Shown: positions 24,901 to 35,148 of the stretch, piece by piece
Layout of the letters: every line of letters begins with the position of its first letter
Position numbering within the stretch: position 1 is the stretch's first letter
DNA from: Ophiocordyceps camponoti-saundersi (nom. inval.)
Taxonomy: Eukaryota > Ascomycota > Sordariomycetes > Hypocreales > Ophiocordycipitaceae
Assembly (NCBI GenBank): GCA_003339415.1
Contig: PDHQ01000331.1
Coordinates: 1 to 35,208 of the forward strand
DNA: 35,208 bases
Direction of reading: 5' to 3'
Made by a program: the position numbers and the translations under genes
Notes under the pieces: generated by a model
Told to the model about the DNA's origin: nothing
The model's database searches: none
What the model saw: only the letters and a program-made list of their open reading frames with translations

Positions 24901-25437
24901 TCGTTTAAGCACGCTATTTAGTATCCTATATTACGTATACTTATCCGCTATATAAATAAAGTAAATATTAGTTATAAAGATTAGGTCCGCCTGCTCGCCG
25001 CTACTATAATAGAAAAGTTAATAGATTAGATACCGGGCTCCCTTAACGGTCGCCTTTTTATTAGCTATATCCGCCGCTTCTAACTAGATCGTATCGCCCT
25101 TACCTATATCGCCCTTACGCCGCTTAGTTCCTTAAAGCGGTTAGCCCTCGGGGCCTAGTAAGCTATCTCCCTCCTTACGAATATATAAGGCCTACTTATC
25201 CGTTCTTTTTAATTCGGCCTTACCCCCCCTTTCTCCGCTATCCCTCCTTTTCTCGAATAAGGCTTCGTAAACCTTCTCCTCCCTTACTTAATACGGTTAA
25301 CCGATATCCGCGAATACTACCGATATATATTATCTATAATTTAAAACGCTAGCTTCCGCTAGGAACTAAATACTATTATTATATTTACTTTTACTATTAC
25401 CGCCGCTCCGGGTATACTATATTTTAATATTAACTAA
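21919..25437 (+). pseudogene. ORF B copy 2: diverged paralogue
   Basis: Second copy of the unrecognised ORF B protein, same orientation. It begins with a rare surviving ATG at 21919 and an unbroken 89-codon block to 22188 (contains NSSEF, matching NNSLEF of copy 1). The main frame (about 22400-24890) carries YDIFQNKNSPAFYIYN, NLTFYPLTFYLRY and ADREAIALFDYLSKYYFTGE, each aligned with copy 1. The C-terminal frame (about 24850-25437) has SYIRRF and KRLALGAQQAISLL and ends at TAA. Similarity is clear but incomplete, so the copies separated long before RIP or belong to different subfamilies. The order of frame changes is the same as in copy 1. No known catalytic motif was seen. Confidence 0.6.
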
Positions 25438-28046
25438 GGCTATTTTGCGGTCTTAGAAAAGAAGATAGATCCGCGATATTTATTAGTTTACTTTATATTA
25501 CGAATACTCTAGTTTTTATTTCCTAATTAGTTCCCCCCGAAAAAATATATAGATAGTATAATATCGGTTAGTAAAATAATAAAGAAGATTAGTAATATTA
25601 ATTACCTTACCCTATTAGTATTTTATATTATTATATTTTTTTCTACCTTATTAATATTCCGGTTTTTAGAATATAAACGTATTAATTTCCGTACGCTTAT
25701 TAAGCTTCGCTTACTTAAGTTTACCTCTTCGCGTAAGCACCCGCGCCGTACCGAATATACTCTTCCCCCTAGAGATTATCTATATACTAGGTATAAAGCT
25801 TTACTTACTATATAGCGCTATAGCCCTAAGCGATATCTATAAACCGTTTTTAATAGTCTAAGCGCCGAAGTAAGTATAAGGGAAAATAGGATAGTTAAAA
25901 GAGAATATTAGCGCTAGGAGGTAATATATAGTTCTAGTATATCGTAAAAGAAATAGGAATTATATATTTTATATATAAAGTATAAAAGACTTATAATTTT
26001 ATAGCTTAACTACGGTTAGTTATAAACGTAAAATACTATATAAAAATTTAATATTATATAGGCTTCTAAGAATCTAAAGATAACCGATAAAAGAACGTTA
26101 TATCTAACCTAATAACCCTATATCGTACTATTACGAGCTAAGCTATAATATATTATAAAATATAAAGTTAGCCTTAACTTATAATATATTACTTATATTT
26201 ATATATATATATCTTATAATATAAATTTTAATACTTTTTACTCTTATTAACCTTACTATATATAGTTTAATTTATAACCTTTATATAGATTATTAATTAT
26301 ATAATATAGAACTCGAAACGTAAAATATTAACGTCTCTTATAATATTTTCCGTATAAGCTTTTACCGTCTACGAAGAAGGCTATATAAACTAGTAGCTAC
26401 TACCGATTTGCTAGAGAATAGTAGCGCTAGGAAGAGATAAAAATATCTTTTTAAGAGTTATACGTATATTATTAAATAGTCGAAAATAACTTTTAGAGTT
26501 TCGAAGGCCTCTACGGACTAGAGTTATAATAGCGGCTATATAAAGATAGCGGCTACTATCCGAGTAGATAGTATAACTTAGTTTTCCTCTATAAACGAAA
26601 TAAGTAAATAAAGTATTTAGCCCTTAAGCTTATCCTTATATTTATTTATAAGTTGCTAATTATAATTCGAGTCTAGGATATAACTTATAGCTAAAACTTT
26701 ACTAAACGGAATTATAGCTTTACCTAAACCTTATACCTTTATATAATAAACTACTTACTAGCTTTACTAATCCTCTACGTAAACCGATACTTAAAATAGT
26801 TCCCTCCTACTAAGATATATAAGAGAAGGCCGGAGACTAAATAAACTATTCGATAAAGCCTTCGGGATACCGAAATCTTACTTAGTTTTTTACCTACTAT
26901 CCTAAGCTATATAATAATACATATATAATAAATTAATTATTTTTTATAATTAGATTTTTCTCCTTAAGTCGTTTCTAAAACTCGGGTTTTTACCTTATAT
27001 TATACCCGCTATCCCGATACTACCTTCTTTACTATATCCGTCCCTCGAGAAGCAAACTTTAAAAAAATAGCTAGATTATTTAATATACGCTTAAAAAATT
27101 CGAAAACTTCCTCTTAGCTATTTAGCTATCCTAGCGCTAATATACCTCGGTATATATCTTACTATCCCGAATTCTATAGCTACTATACTTAGAAGAAGTC
27201 GACTACTATTCCTTATACTTATTCGTTTTCCCTAATAATAGCGTATAACGTAGCTATATACCTCCCGCGACCCTTCGCTATATATATCTAAACCCGTTTA
27301 TATATATTTTATATTCTATCTATTACGATTATAAGTCTAACGTCTCTCTTAGCTTAGAAGCCTAGAATATCTCGTCGCTTTTTATACCTATTACCTAAAT
27401 CTTTAGAATACCTACCCTACCCGAATACCGCGTAATTAATAATAATAGTAAAAATATATATCTTCTTTACGCTTTTATTAATAAGCTTAGAAGATAATTA
27501 AATAGCTTAAAAATAATAGAAAAGTCGAAACTTTAAGGAATAAATTAAGTAATAAAAGGCTTCCTTCCCTTCCGGATTATAAGGTTCGCGTAGTATACGA
27601 TATTACTTTAAACTTCCCTACCTTTACTTACGCTACTATTAGATCTCTTCTAGTAATTTAATAGTTACTAGATAAGCCGGCGTATACTACCTTAGACCTA
27701 ATTACTAGGGCCTTTATACCTATCCTATTATCTTAATATTCCCTCTTATAAACCCGAAAAATATCTATAGATATTATACTTACTAGTACCTAAGATAAAG
27801 TTATCCTACTAGGCGGTAGCAACTCGCAAGTTATTATTCGCAGCTCGTAAGCTTATACGGTAGGAAGGTTACCCTCCTCTCTCTTCCGTATAAGAGAAAA
27901 TTTCTTCCCTTTTTATCCTCCGTAGAAGTAATAGTAACCTCGAAATACTACTATTACTATTATTATTAGTATTAGTACTATCGGCGGTAGTAATTTCGTC
28001 GCACGAAAAATAAAGATAAGTAAAAGTAGAACGATAACGACGACGA
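25438..28046. other. Long RIP-degraded stretch with weak coding traces
   Basis: Mostly AT-rich. A plus frame at about 25735-26025 reads as protein with Gln for stops (segments HPRRTEYTLPPRDYLYTRYK and SIRENRIVKREY). Another weak one lies at about 26360-26570, and a third around 26990-27240. None is recognised and none repeats elsewhere in the window. They could be fragments of one decayed transposon. Confidence 0.3.
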
Positions 28047-28061
28047 GGGGGGGGAAAAAAA
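28047..28061. repeat. G8A7 tract
   Basis: Eight G followed by seven A residues at the 3' side of the minus-strand coding tract. A short purine run; no function inferred. Confidence 0.6.
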
Positions 28062-28063
28062 AA

Positions 28064-28540
28064 TATCTATCGCTACTATACTCGGTCGCTTACCCCTCTC
28101 TAACGGGCTTATTACTATTACTCTTAGCTCGGATAATAAAGTTAGGGCTAAATTTCTTTAAGCTATTATCTTTATATATATCTCCTTTATATAGTATACT
28201 TTAGTAAATATCTACTAATTATACGGTAAGATAAGGAATATCTTTACCTTTTTAGGATATTATACGATATTACTCTTCGCCTGCGCCCGGGCGAGACCCC
28301 CGTTAAGCTCGTTGCTAAGGTAGTCTATTATCCGTCTTACTACTAGGCGATTATTATCTAAGCTACCGGTTAGTTCCCTGCCTAGGGGCCCTACGGTTAT
28401 CGGTACCTCCGGCGAGGGAGTATTCCCTTCTTTAGCTACCGGCGCGTGCGCGGCTACTAAAGGGGCGCGTACGCGTTATATATTTAGGACTCCCGCAGGA
28501 GCGCGTGCGATTATTATCGCACCTAAGATAACGATAATAA
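28064..28540 (-). pseudogene. Unassigned minus-strand coding tract, lightly mutated
   Basis: On the minus strand, from about 28540 down to 28064, one frame stays open with only a few RIP-type TAA/TAG codons over about 155 codons. It is richer in GC than its surroundings and reads naturally, with VAAHAPVAKEGNTPSPEVP, GPLGRELTGSLDNNRL, RRIIDYLSNELNGGLARAQ and ALTLLSELRVIVISPLERG. I do not recognise it. It lies just downstream, in transcription sense, of the Copia Pol remnant and could belong to another retroelement Gag or to a captured gene. A TAA-repeat microsatellite lies upstream. Confidence 0.42.
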
Positions 28541-28650
28541 TAATATAAATAAAGATAAGGATAACGATAAAAACGTAGATAATAACGAAGATAATAAAAA
28601 TAAAGAAAATAATAATAAAAAAGAGGACGATAACGGTAAGTATAAGGAGG

Positions 28651-28696
<46 letters not shown>
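28651..28696. repeat. (TAA)n microsatellite
   Basis: About fifteen ATA/TAA units at the end of a longer Asp/Asn/Lys-coding, purine-rich tract (28510-28650). Confidence 0.88.
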
Positions 28697-28859
28697 GCCT
28701 CTCGCCCCTCCTTAGGTACGCTGCTATTATCGTACGCTAGCGCCTACGTCGCCGACTACGTTATCGAATAACTAGTAAGGGCGGGAGGCGGCGCTAATAT
28801 TTAATTTATAAAAATTACTTTTATAGGCGCCCGCGGCGGGATCACTTCGGCAACTATTT

Positions 28860-30900
28860 CTATCCTAACCGTTATCTTATTTATCTTAACTAGTTATCTA
28901 AAAGCGTTATTACGACCCTTCTTCGTTATAGCCTCGGCCGGATTATTTTTTTCCTATCGATTTAGAATATCGCGGTAATTTTCTTCCTTTTATATAATTT
29001 ACGTAAGCTTATTATATCGATTATAAGCCTCTTCTATCTTATATTACCTAGGTTAATAAGGCAGCTAGAGCGATTATTACTCCGTATAAGGCTTTAGACG
29101 GACTCTAGTAACTATAAGCTTTTTACGATCTTCTCGACCGCGGCGTTAAGAGCGATACTACTATTAACTACTTATACGATATCGTATAGTTCGCCCGCAG
29201 GCATGCTTCCTATTACTATCTTATACTTCCTTAAAGATTAAAGCCTAATATTACCGTAAATAGAGACTTCGGTCTCCGTATAAGCTATCTCCTTACCTAG
29301 AATAACGACGAATCTTATCTACTAGTATAAGTTCTTATTATCCGTAAACTAGCCCTTACTAAATATCTAAAGCTTCGTATAAAGGGGGTCGAGAGGGATA
29401 GAGCCTAGTACTCGATCGGATTTCCCTATATGCTATCGTACGCGGTTATTTAAGGCGTCGAGTCCTCCTTTTTCGGGGTCTAGACTCGGGCAGCGGCCGA
29501 GAGGTCGTCCCTACTTCGGGCTAGCAAATAGATAGGATCTACGCGTCTCGCTCGCGTTACGGAAAGTATACTTACAGCGCGTCCTACTCGGCTAGGCTAA
29601 TAATCTATAATACTTATGCCCGTCCTTTCTATTTTAAGGTAATACTATTACCTTTAAGGTAAACTCGTCCGTAGTTAAATTCTATAAGCGCCTCTAATCT
29701 TTGCCGATAATCGAGAAGTTTACGGGCGATAATATTATAAAGCTATCTATAATACTCCCTACGATAGGTATCGGTAACGAAGACTTAACTGCCCCGTCGT
29801 ATAGCCTGCTATACGAAAATATCTACCTTATAAATCGATATAAAAGAGCACTCGAGGGGACGAATTTCGCGGCTTTTTCGGTAGCGCCCTCCTCTTCGTA
29901 CAACGATTTATTAATACTATCGTCGTGTCCTTTATATTCGAGGAGGTATATATCGAATTCGTCTTCCTTACGATTTATTAACTAGTAATCTTCTTCTCGT
30001 AGATAAAGTAGCGCTTCTTCGTACGAGGAAACGTATAACGTTCGTCGAAGTAAACTTACTTAAGTTTCCCTATACTAAAATTCTATAAGGGCAATTCGTA
30101 TAGTAACTAGGGAATCCGCCCGACCGATTCCCTCTATTTATAGTAATATTATAATATATATACCCGTACGAGGAATAGAAAAAAAGAATAAAAAAAATAA
30201 AAAAAAAAAATAAACTTCGTAAGAGGATATCTAATTAATAAGTAACGAGTATTATCTACTACGCTACGGCACGCTCTTATTATCGCGGCGTAAACTTTAG
30301 CCGCTACTTCGCTAAGGGTATCTTATATAAGTTATATCTTCCCGATAAGTTCTTCGAGGACTTCGGGCATTAATTTCTTAGAGAATTTTCCTTATTCTAT
30401 AGTAAACCTCGTGCCGGTCTATCTTATCCGGTATTCCGCACGATTCTTTCCTATATTAAGATACGAATCGGCTATCGACTAGATCTCGTCCTAAGTCTTA
30501 TCGGGTCTTATATAATAGAGGTAGTACGATTACGCGGGCCCTTTAAGGATATCCGGAAAGACGGCGTAATACTAATTTTCCGCTTATGCTAATCTTTCGG
30601 CGGTACGATATAAATAGCTTAGCTTTAACGTATAGATATCGTACGGTCGCCTCGAATAGTTCTAATCTTTTTACTATCCTTTACTAAAAGCTATAACCTT
30701 CTTATATATAATTAGCTTATCCTAGACTAGTTATACGCGGCGTAATACGAAAGCCGGGCTTATAGGGATCGTTATAGGGGCTATTAATAGTTCCGGTATC
30801 GGCGTCGCTTCGTACGAAGTTATATAGGCATAGGTTTCCGCGCTTTAATATAACGATTTCTCCCGGTACTTAGATATATTAAGGAACTTATTAATTAGAT
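28860..30900 (-). pseudogene. Ty1/Copia retrotransposon remnant: Gag joined to the Pol C-terminus
   Basis: Minus-strand element. Gag lies at about 30900-29820. Its core reads PDILKGPAQSYYLYYIRPDK, then a Glu/Leu-rich helix ending in IIRAC (about 30269), as in fungal Copia Gag. A degraded CCHC knuckle follows (REED-[Y from C]-W..NRKEDEFD, near 29960-29995). The same frame then continues, without protease or integrase, into the Pol end. That part has IPLDPLYTKLQIFSKGQFTD (about 29380), FVVILGKE (29290-29312), an RNase H segment SSCLINLGN..KRLIIDIISLRK (about 29040-29000), and a trailing basic tail. Full Copia Gag-Pol is about 1,300 or more residues; here only roughly half remains, so an internal deletion removed protease, integrase and most of the reverse transcriptase. 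A frameshift lies between 30269 and 30050, probably in the A-rich tract at 30178-30215. LTRs were not identified. Confidence 0.78.
30178..30215. repeat. A-rich tract inside Copia Gag
   Basis: A runs broken by single G or T bases. It lies between two Gag segments that read in different minus-strand frames, so slippage or insertion here is the likely cause of the frame change. Confidence 0.6.
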
Positions 30901-31076
30901 ATTGCGAGTATTTTAACGCTAACTTTATTATTTATATTATTCTTTTATTTAATCTTAGTATTATTATTCCTATTTATCGGAATTACTTCGAATAGGTACG
31001 TATCCTTTCGTATATAATGCTTAAGGTAGCCTTTAGGTATAAATAGAGATAAAAAAAAAATCACTTCTCTTACTCT

Positions 31077-31347
31077 TATTATTAACGCGTCTATAACCGA
31101 TAACTCTATTAGGGTCGAAGGAGTAGTATATTCGCCGCCGCGCGTCTATTAGTTATGCTAGCCTTTCTTATTCTTATTATTAACGCGGTTATCGTCGATA
31201 TTTACCGCTATAGTCCTTAATAATCGTTACCGCGTTAGTAGTAAGAATAATAAAGGCTAGTATATCTAATAGACTTACGGCGGCGAATATATTACTTCTT
31301 CGCTCCTAACGGTATTATTTATTATAACTGCGTTAATTATAATAATA
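31077..31347. repeat. ~270 bp palindrome (fold-back element)
   Basis: A left arm (about 31077-31197) is repeated in reverse complement at about 31222-31347 around a ~25 bp centre. Landmarks are TATATTCGCCGCCG (left) versus CGGCGGCGAATATA (right), GCTAGCCTTTCTTATTCTTA versus TAAGAATAATAAAGGCTAG, and ACGCGGTTATCG versus CGTTACCGCG. Differences between arms are mainly RIP-type. Each arm also contains TTATTATTAACGCG-like sequence at both ends. The size and symmetry suggest a fold-back MITE or two head-to-head copies. It lies just upstream of the Copia Gag remnant. Confidence 0.75.
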
Positions 31348-32122
31348 GCCCTCTTTTAGTAGTAATCGAGCGTCTCGAAATCTCGGTCTCTCTTAAGCTA
31401 GATAGTTAGTTTAAATCCGGCATAAGGTACTAGTATTTTTACCGTAAAGCCTAGACTAAGTTATACCCCTAAAATATACTTATTCTAACTAAGCTAGGGC
31501 GACTAATAGTTTTAAATAGTCTCTAGCCGGTACCGTTAATTTTATTAGAACTATTACTTACTAGAACTAATCCTATACTTATAAGTTTACTATAACCGTT
31601 TATATTATTAATCTAAAAACTAATTTGCGAATTATAGCGGTGCTAAGTAGGCGTCTAAGAACGACGGAGCCGGAGCCTCTTTATAGGGAATTATACCCTA
31701 GGTATTTATCTAGTAAATATAGCACTACTTAGCACTAATTTACGAACTATCTTCGTCGCAAATATCTCTTACTTATATAATTAAGCTAACCGCCTTTTCG
31801 GCAAATAAGAAACTTACTCTTCTTATCTCGTATCGCTCGAGCTACGGAATACTAGCCGATATAAACTATAGCCTCTCGCTACTAACCGGCTAACTATCGT
31901 AACGTAATATATTTTTACTTTTCTATAAACGCTATCTTATAACTAGCTTATAATTATTCCTAAGAGCGTAAGCACGGATAACTTACGATAAAGTCCTTTC
32001 TAAGAGTAATATCTAGAGCTTATACTGCGCTCGGCGCTCGATATATCTTTTATAATTTACTACTATTTTAGTTACTACCTATTTGCCTTTAGATATCTTA
32101 TCGGGTTTAGTTTTCTTTATAA
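31348..32122. other. RIP DNA, no gene recognised
   Basis: Several plus frames between about 31640 and 32120 are open with Gln for stops, but no single one is clearly better and none is recognised. Residual CA/TG are a little more common than in the left half of the window. Confidence 0.35.
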
Positions 32123-32135
32123 GGGGGGGGGGGGG
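32123..32135. repeat. G13 homopolymer
   Basis: Thirteen consecutive G residues, followed by a short plus-strand Lys/Tyr/Pro-coding stretch that is unassigned. Confidence 0.85.
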
Positions 32136-32419
32136 CTAGCGGTAAAGGCCCTGCTAAAAGAACTTATTCTAATAGTTATTATAATACCCCTAAGCCTTAT
32201 TATAAAGACTCTAAATATCCGCTAGCGTAAAGTTTACTTCCGGGAAAGCTTTTAAGATACTATTTATAGAGAATATGTTATAAAGAAAAATAAATTAATA
32301 ACAGCGACTAAGTATATCTAATATATCTAGAGACTTCTCGCCCTAGGCCTTTAGGAGACTATAGATAACGGGAGTTATAGTAAGCTATTTTTCCTACTTA
32401 AAGGCACTATAACTGCTAA

Positions 32420-32690
32420 GTCTAGGCATAGTAAGGTAGTGCGTTGAGAATATACCGCTATTACCTCCCTAGGACTCGGGCTGCGGCGAGAATATACCAC
32501 GGCTACCTTAGCTCTAGAGCTACGGATTAATAGGCACCTACTAGAAACTGCCCGATTGCCGGTCTAGCGTCTACGGGATATTACGGCCGCCGCAGCTAAA
32601 ACTGCCGCCTTAACCTTATACGCTGCCTTAGCTACGGCCCGCTATAAAGCTACCGTAGCTAGATATTGCAAGTCGCGAAAGGTAATAAAA
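32420..32690. other. Island less affected by RIP
   Basis: CA and TG reappear (GGCATAG, GTGCGTTGAGAA, GGCACC, TTGCAAG) and GC is higher. A plus frame at about 32587-32690 is Ala-rich (AAAAKTAALTLYAALATARY) and unassigned. GAGAATATACC occurs twice (32447 and 32489). Possibly a younger insertion or single-copy DNA. Confidence 0.45.
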
Positions 32691-32720
32691 TATATAAGAG
32701 ATAGTATTATTATAAGGAAG

Positions 32721-32762
32721 ATAAGTAAGTAAATAGGTAAGTAAGTAACTAAGTGAGTAAGA
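32721..32762. repeat. (GTAA)n microsatellite
   Basis: About ten degenerate GTAA units, with interruptions such as ATAG and CTAA. Confidence 0.75.
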
Positions 32763-33039
32763 TAGTGTAATATAGAGGGGTAATAAGTTTAGGTCTATGT
32801 TTTTTTCCCTAATATATAACCGTATAAATTCGAGAAATAGAAAAAAATATAGAAAAAAACTATAGCGTAAAGATTCTACGTATTCGTTTTTTTTTTATTA
32901 TTTTGCTAGTTAAGCTAAAGCCCTACCTCTTAGATAGTAGTTATAAACGGCGCTTAGTAAGGTTAATAGCCTAAGGTTCTAAGCTGCTACCTTATAGGCC
33001 TTACTAGCTCTTCTATACTCTAAGGGCAGCTGGCAGCTA

Positions 33040-33075
33040 TTAGGTGCCGGGTGCTAACCCGCGACGGGCACCTAA
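33040..33075. repeat. 9-bp perfect hairpin in a RIP-spared patch
   Basis: TTAGGTGCC (33040-33048) and GGCACCTAA (33067-33075) flank an 18-base loop. The surrounding 33020-33075 keeps many CA/TG sites (GGCAGCTGGCAGC). Could be the edge of a transposon or a protein-binding palindrome. Confidence 0.55.
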
Positions 33076-33211
33076 GGTATACCTCCTAGTAGTAACCGTA
33101 AGGAAAATAAAATCGGATTTTTTATCTAACCCTTTTATCTTCCTATTCTTCTTCCTTATTATCCTTATTACCCTTATCGCCCTTATTACTTCCTTATTAT
33201 TATTATTACCC

Positions 33212-33346
33212 TTATTATCCTTATTATCCTTATTACCCTTATTACCCTTATTACCCTTATTACCCTTATTACCCTTATTACCCTTATTACCCTTATTACC
33301 CTTATTACCCTTATTACCCTTATTACCCTTATTACCTTTATTACCC
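33212..33346. repeat. 9-bp minisatellite, unit TTATTACCC
   Basis: Fifteen consecutive 9-bp units, of which 33230-33328 is eleven perfect copies. The flanks (about 33150-33211 and 33347-33362) carry decayed units. Being a multiple of three, it creates a false Leu/Pro open frame on the plus strand. Confidence 0.93.
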
Positions 33347-33535
33347 TTATTGCTTCCTTATCGTTATTATTATATATATAAAAAAAAAAATCCTCTCTCT
33401 AATAGCGGCTACCGTCGAGTAACGGTAATCGGATAGATCCCTATTCGTATTATCCGCTCTACGGCTTATTAGGTAAATTAAGGTAATATACTACCTACGA
33501 AGTATAATAAAATATCTTAGCGATTCCGCGAGACC

Positions 33536-33900
33536 TTACGCATAGCATATATTAAGCACTATAGCCTTCCTAAGATTTATCGCTTTAGTAATAAGCGAGT
33601 CTAGTAGTCTAATAAGTTTACTTTTATAGATAGGTATTAACCTCTCTATACTTATAATAGGCGATAACGCTAATATGCCTTTTATAGGGACTTGCAACGT
33701 TATATTTTCTCTAAAGGTAACTACGTAAGATACTCGAATAGCTTTCTTAGATAGGTTAACTAGATCTTTATCTACGAAATTAATAACCGTTATATCTTTA
33801 TCCTTTTTACCCCTATCGATATACTTAACGAAAGAGATTATAATCTTAGCCTGCACTAGGTAGCATATCGTTATAATAAGCTAGTTATTATTAAACTTAA
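33536..33900 (-). pseudogene. Unassigned conserved-looking minus-strand coding tract
   Basis: The minus strand is open without any stop for 106 codons (33856-33536) and can be extended upstream through one RIP-type TAG to about 33895. There is no ATG start. Composition is natural, with ISFVKYIDRGKKDKDITV, FVDKDLVNLSKKAIRV and LIRLLDSLITKAINLRK. I do not recognise it. The absence of stops over this length in heavily mutated DNA suggests it held few Gln/Trp codons or is younger. It may be a piece of a retroelement polyprotein, but no motif proves this. Confidence 0.42.
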
Positions 33901-34442
33901 TATAATTAAGCCTACTAAGGTTTATATTATCCGCCTTAGTAAGAATAATGCTATTTAGGTTAAATAGCAGGTTAAATAGCTATAAGTATTAAGCAGGTAA
34001 GTTTATATCTTTATTATCTTTTAAGTAGTATATCCCTGCTATCCTAACTTCTACCTCTTACTTAACCTGCCTACCTAGGTAATACCTAGGTAAATAGGTA
34101 GGCTAGGCAGGCCTTATAGGTATTAATTTTTATAAGACGCAGCTTACCTAGTAGGTATTAACTTACCTTCTATCTTCCGAATAAATTACCCTTATATATC
34201 CTCTGCTCTCTACTTTACTAGATAATACTATATATCTGCTTACTTCTCCCGTAAAGGTATACCTAAGGCACCTACCTAATATAATAGGTCTCTATATTAA
34301 TATTTAGCCTATATATAGAATATAATAATATCCTTTTCTTATCTCGGTTAGTACCTACTTCTACCTCTCTTAACTAATAGTATAGGGTTAGGGTAAGGTA
34401 AGAGACGCTATTAACTTTCTATCTTAGATAACCTACCCCTAA
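33901..34442. other. Palindrome-rich spacer
   Basis: Contains short palindromic and repeated strings around CCTAGG and AGGCAGG (34066-34118, for example ACCTAGGTAATACCTAGGT) and repeats of GGTTAAATAGC near 33957-33982. TAGGGTTAGGG (34383-34393) resembles two telomere-type units. No gene seen. Confidence 0.4.
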
Positions 34443-34557
34443 ATACCTATCTCCGTTACCTCCTTAACCTCTTTATCTCCGTTACCTCTTTAACCTCTTT
34501 ATCTCTATTATCTCCTTAATTCTCCTATCTCTATTACCTCTTTAACCTCTTTATCTC
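34443..34557. repeat. 26-bp minisatellite
   Basis: About 4.4 tandem copies of a 26-bp unit beginning TTAACCTCTTTATCTC (complete units start at 34464, 34490 and 34516, with partial units on both sides). Units differ mostly at single C/T sites. Confidence 0.8.
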
Positions 34558-34766
34558 GACCGACTACCTAATATAATCGTTAGCCTATATCTACCGTTTA
34601 TAGTTATAATTACCCGGCACTATTAGTAAAATTATAATCCGTTTTACTTCTATTCCCGAGTATCTACTTACCTTTATTACCTTTAGATTAACTACGGACC
34701 CTAACTAGCTACCTACCTATATAGTATAGATACCCTTCTAATTAGTACCTAGGTAAGCATATACTT
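34558..34766. other. RIP DNA, nothing recognised
   Basis: Short AT-rich spacer between the 26-bp minisatellite and the terminal 16-bp repeats. Confidence 0.4.
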
Positions 34767-35126
34767 AGGATTATTTACGCGGACCTAGATTATCCGCGTA
34801 GTAGATTATCCGCGTAGTAGATTTAGATTATTAGCGTAGTAGACTATCCGCCCCCCCCCCCCCCCCCCCCCTTATTATCGTAGCCGTCGATATAATAGAA
34901 ACTTTTACTAAAAAGCTTAAGTAGATCTAAAAAATCGTCCTTATTACCGAAGGTTAGGGTACGCGGACTTACGTCTATAGGTTACGGATTATTAGCGTAG
35001 TAAACTATCGAGACGCTTATAAAAGGGTTCCGGGCGTAGCGTAGTATCGGGCCCGATTAGGCTATTAGCGTTTAGTTTAACGGCGAGGCGGGCCTACGTT
35101 TTTAAGTTCCGGATTATTAGCGTGGT
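34767..35126. repeat. Dispersed 16-bp repeats (GGATTAT..GCGTAGT)
   Basis: The unit AGATTATCCGCGTAGT occurs in tandem at 34787-34802 and 34803-34818. Variants with ATTAGCG occur at 34825-34840, 34986-35001 and 35111-35126, and a decayed copy lies at 34767-34781. Such iterated short motifs near homopolymers resemble subterminal repeats of DNA transposons, or protein-binding arrays; no transposase was found beside them. Confidence 0.65.
34851..34871. repeat. C21 homopolymer
   Basis: Twenty-one C residues directly after a 16-bp repeat copy and GACTATCCG. Confidence 0.9.
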
Positions 35127-35148
35127 AAATTGCTAACTATCTAGACTC

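Noticed and set aside
28800..29700. Plus-strand coding tract opposite the Copia Pol end
   Set aside because: The plus strand also has a fairly open frame here, but only the minus strand shows Copia RNase H motifs in the right order.
29701..29985. 94-codon open frame on the plus strand
   Set aside because: It starts at TTG and lies opposite the Copia Gag/Pol remnant, which reads better on the minus strand and has family motifs.
33212..33346. TTATTACCC array as a degenerate telomere
   Set aside because: The unit is 9 bp and lacks the TTAGGG/CCCTAA repeat. Only a loose resemblance.
33044..33436. Open frame of 130 codons, Leu/Pro-rich, on the plus strand
   Set aside because: It is produced by the 9-bp minisatellite, whose unit is a multiple of three. 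Outside the repeat it has no coding character.
34383..34393. TAGGGTTAGGG as an interstitial telomere
   Set aside because: Fewer than two telomere units, with no array around it; chance is enough.
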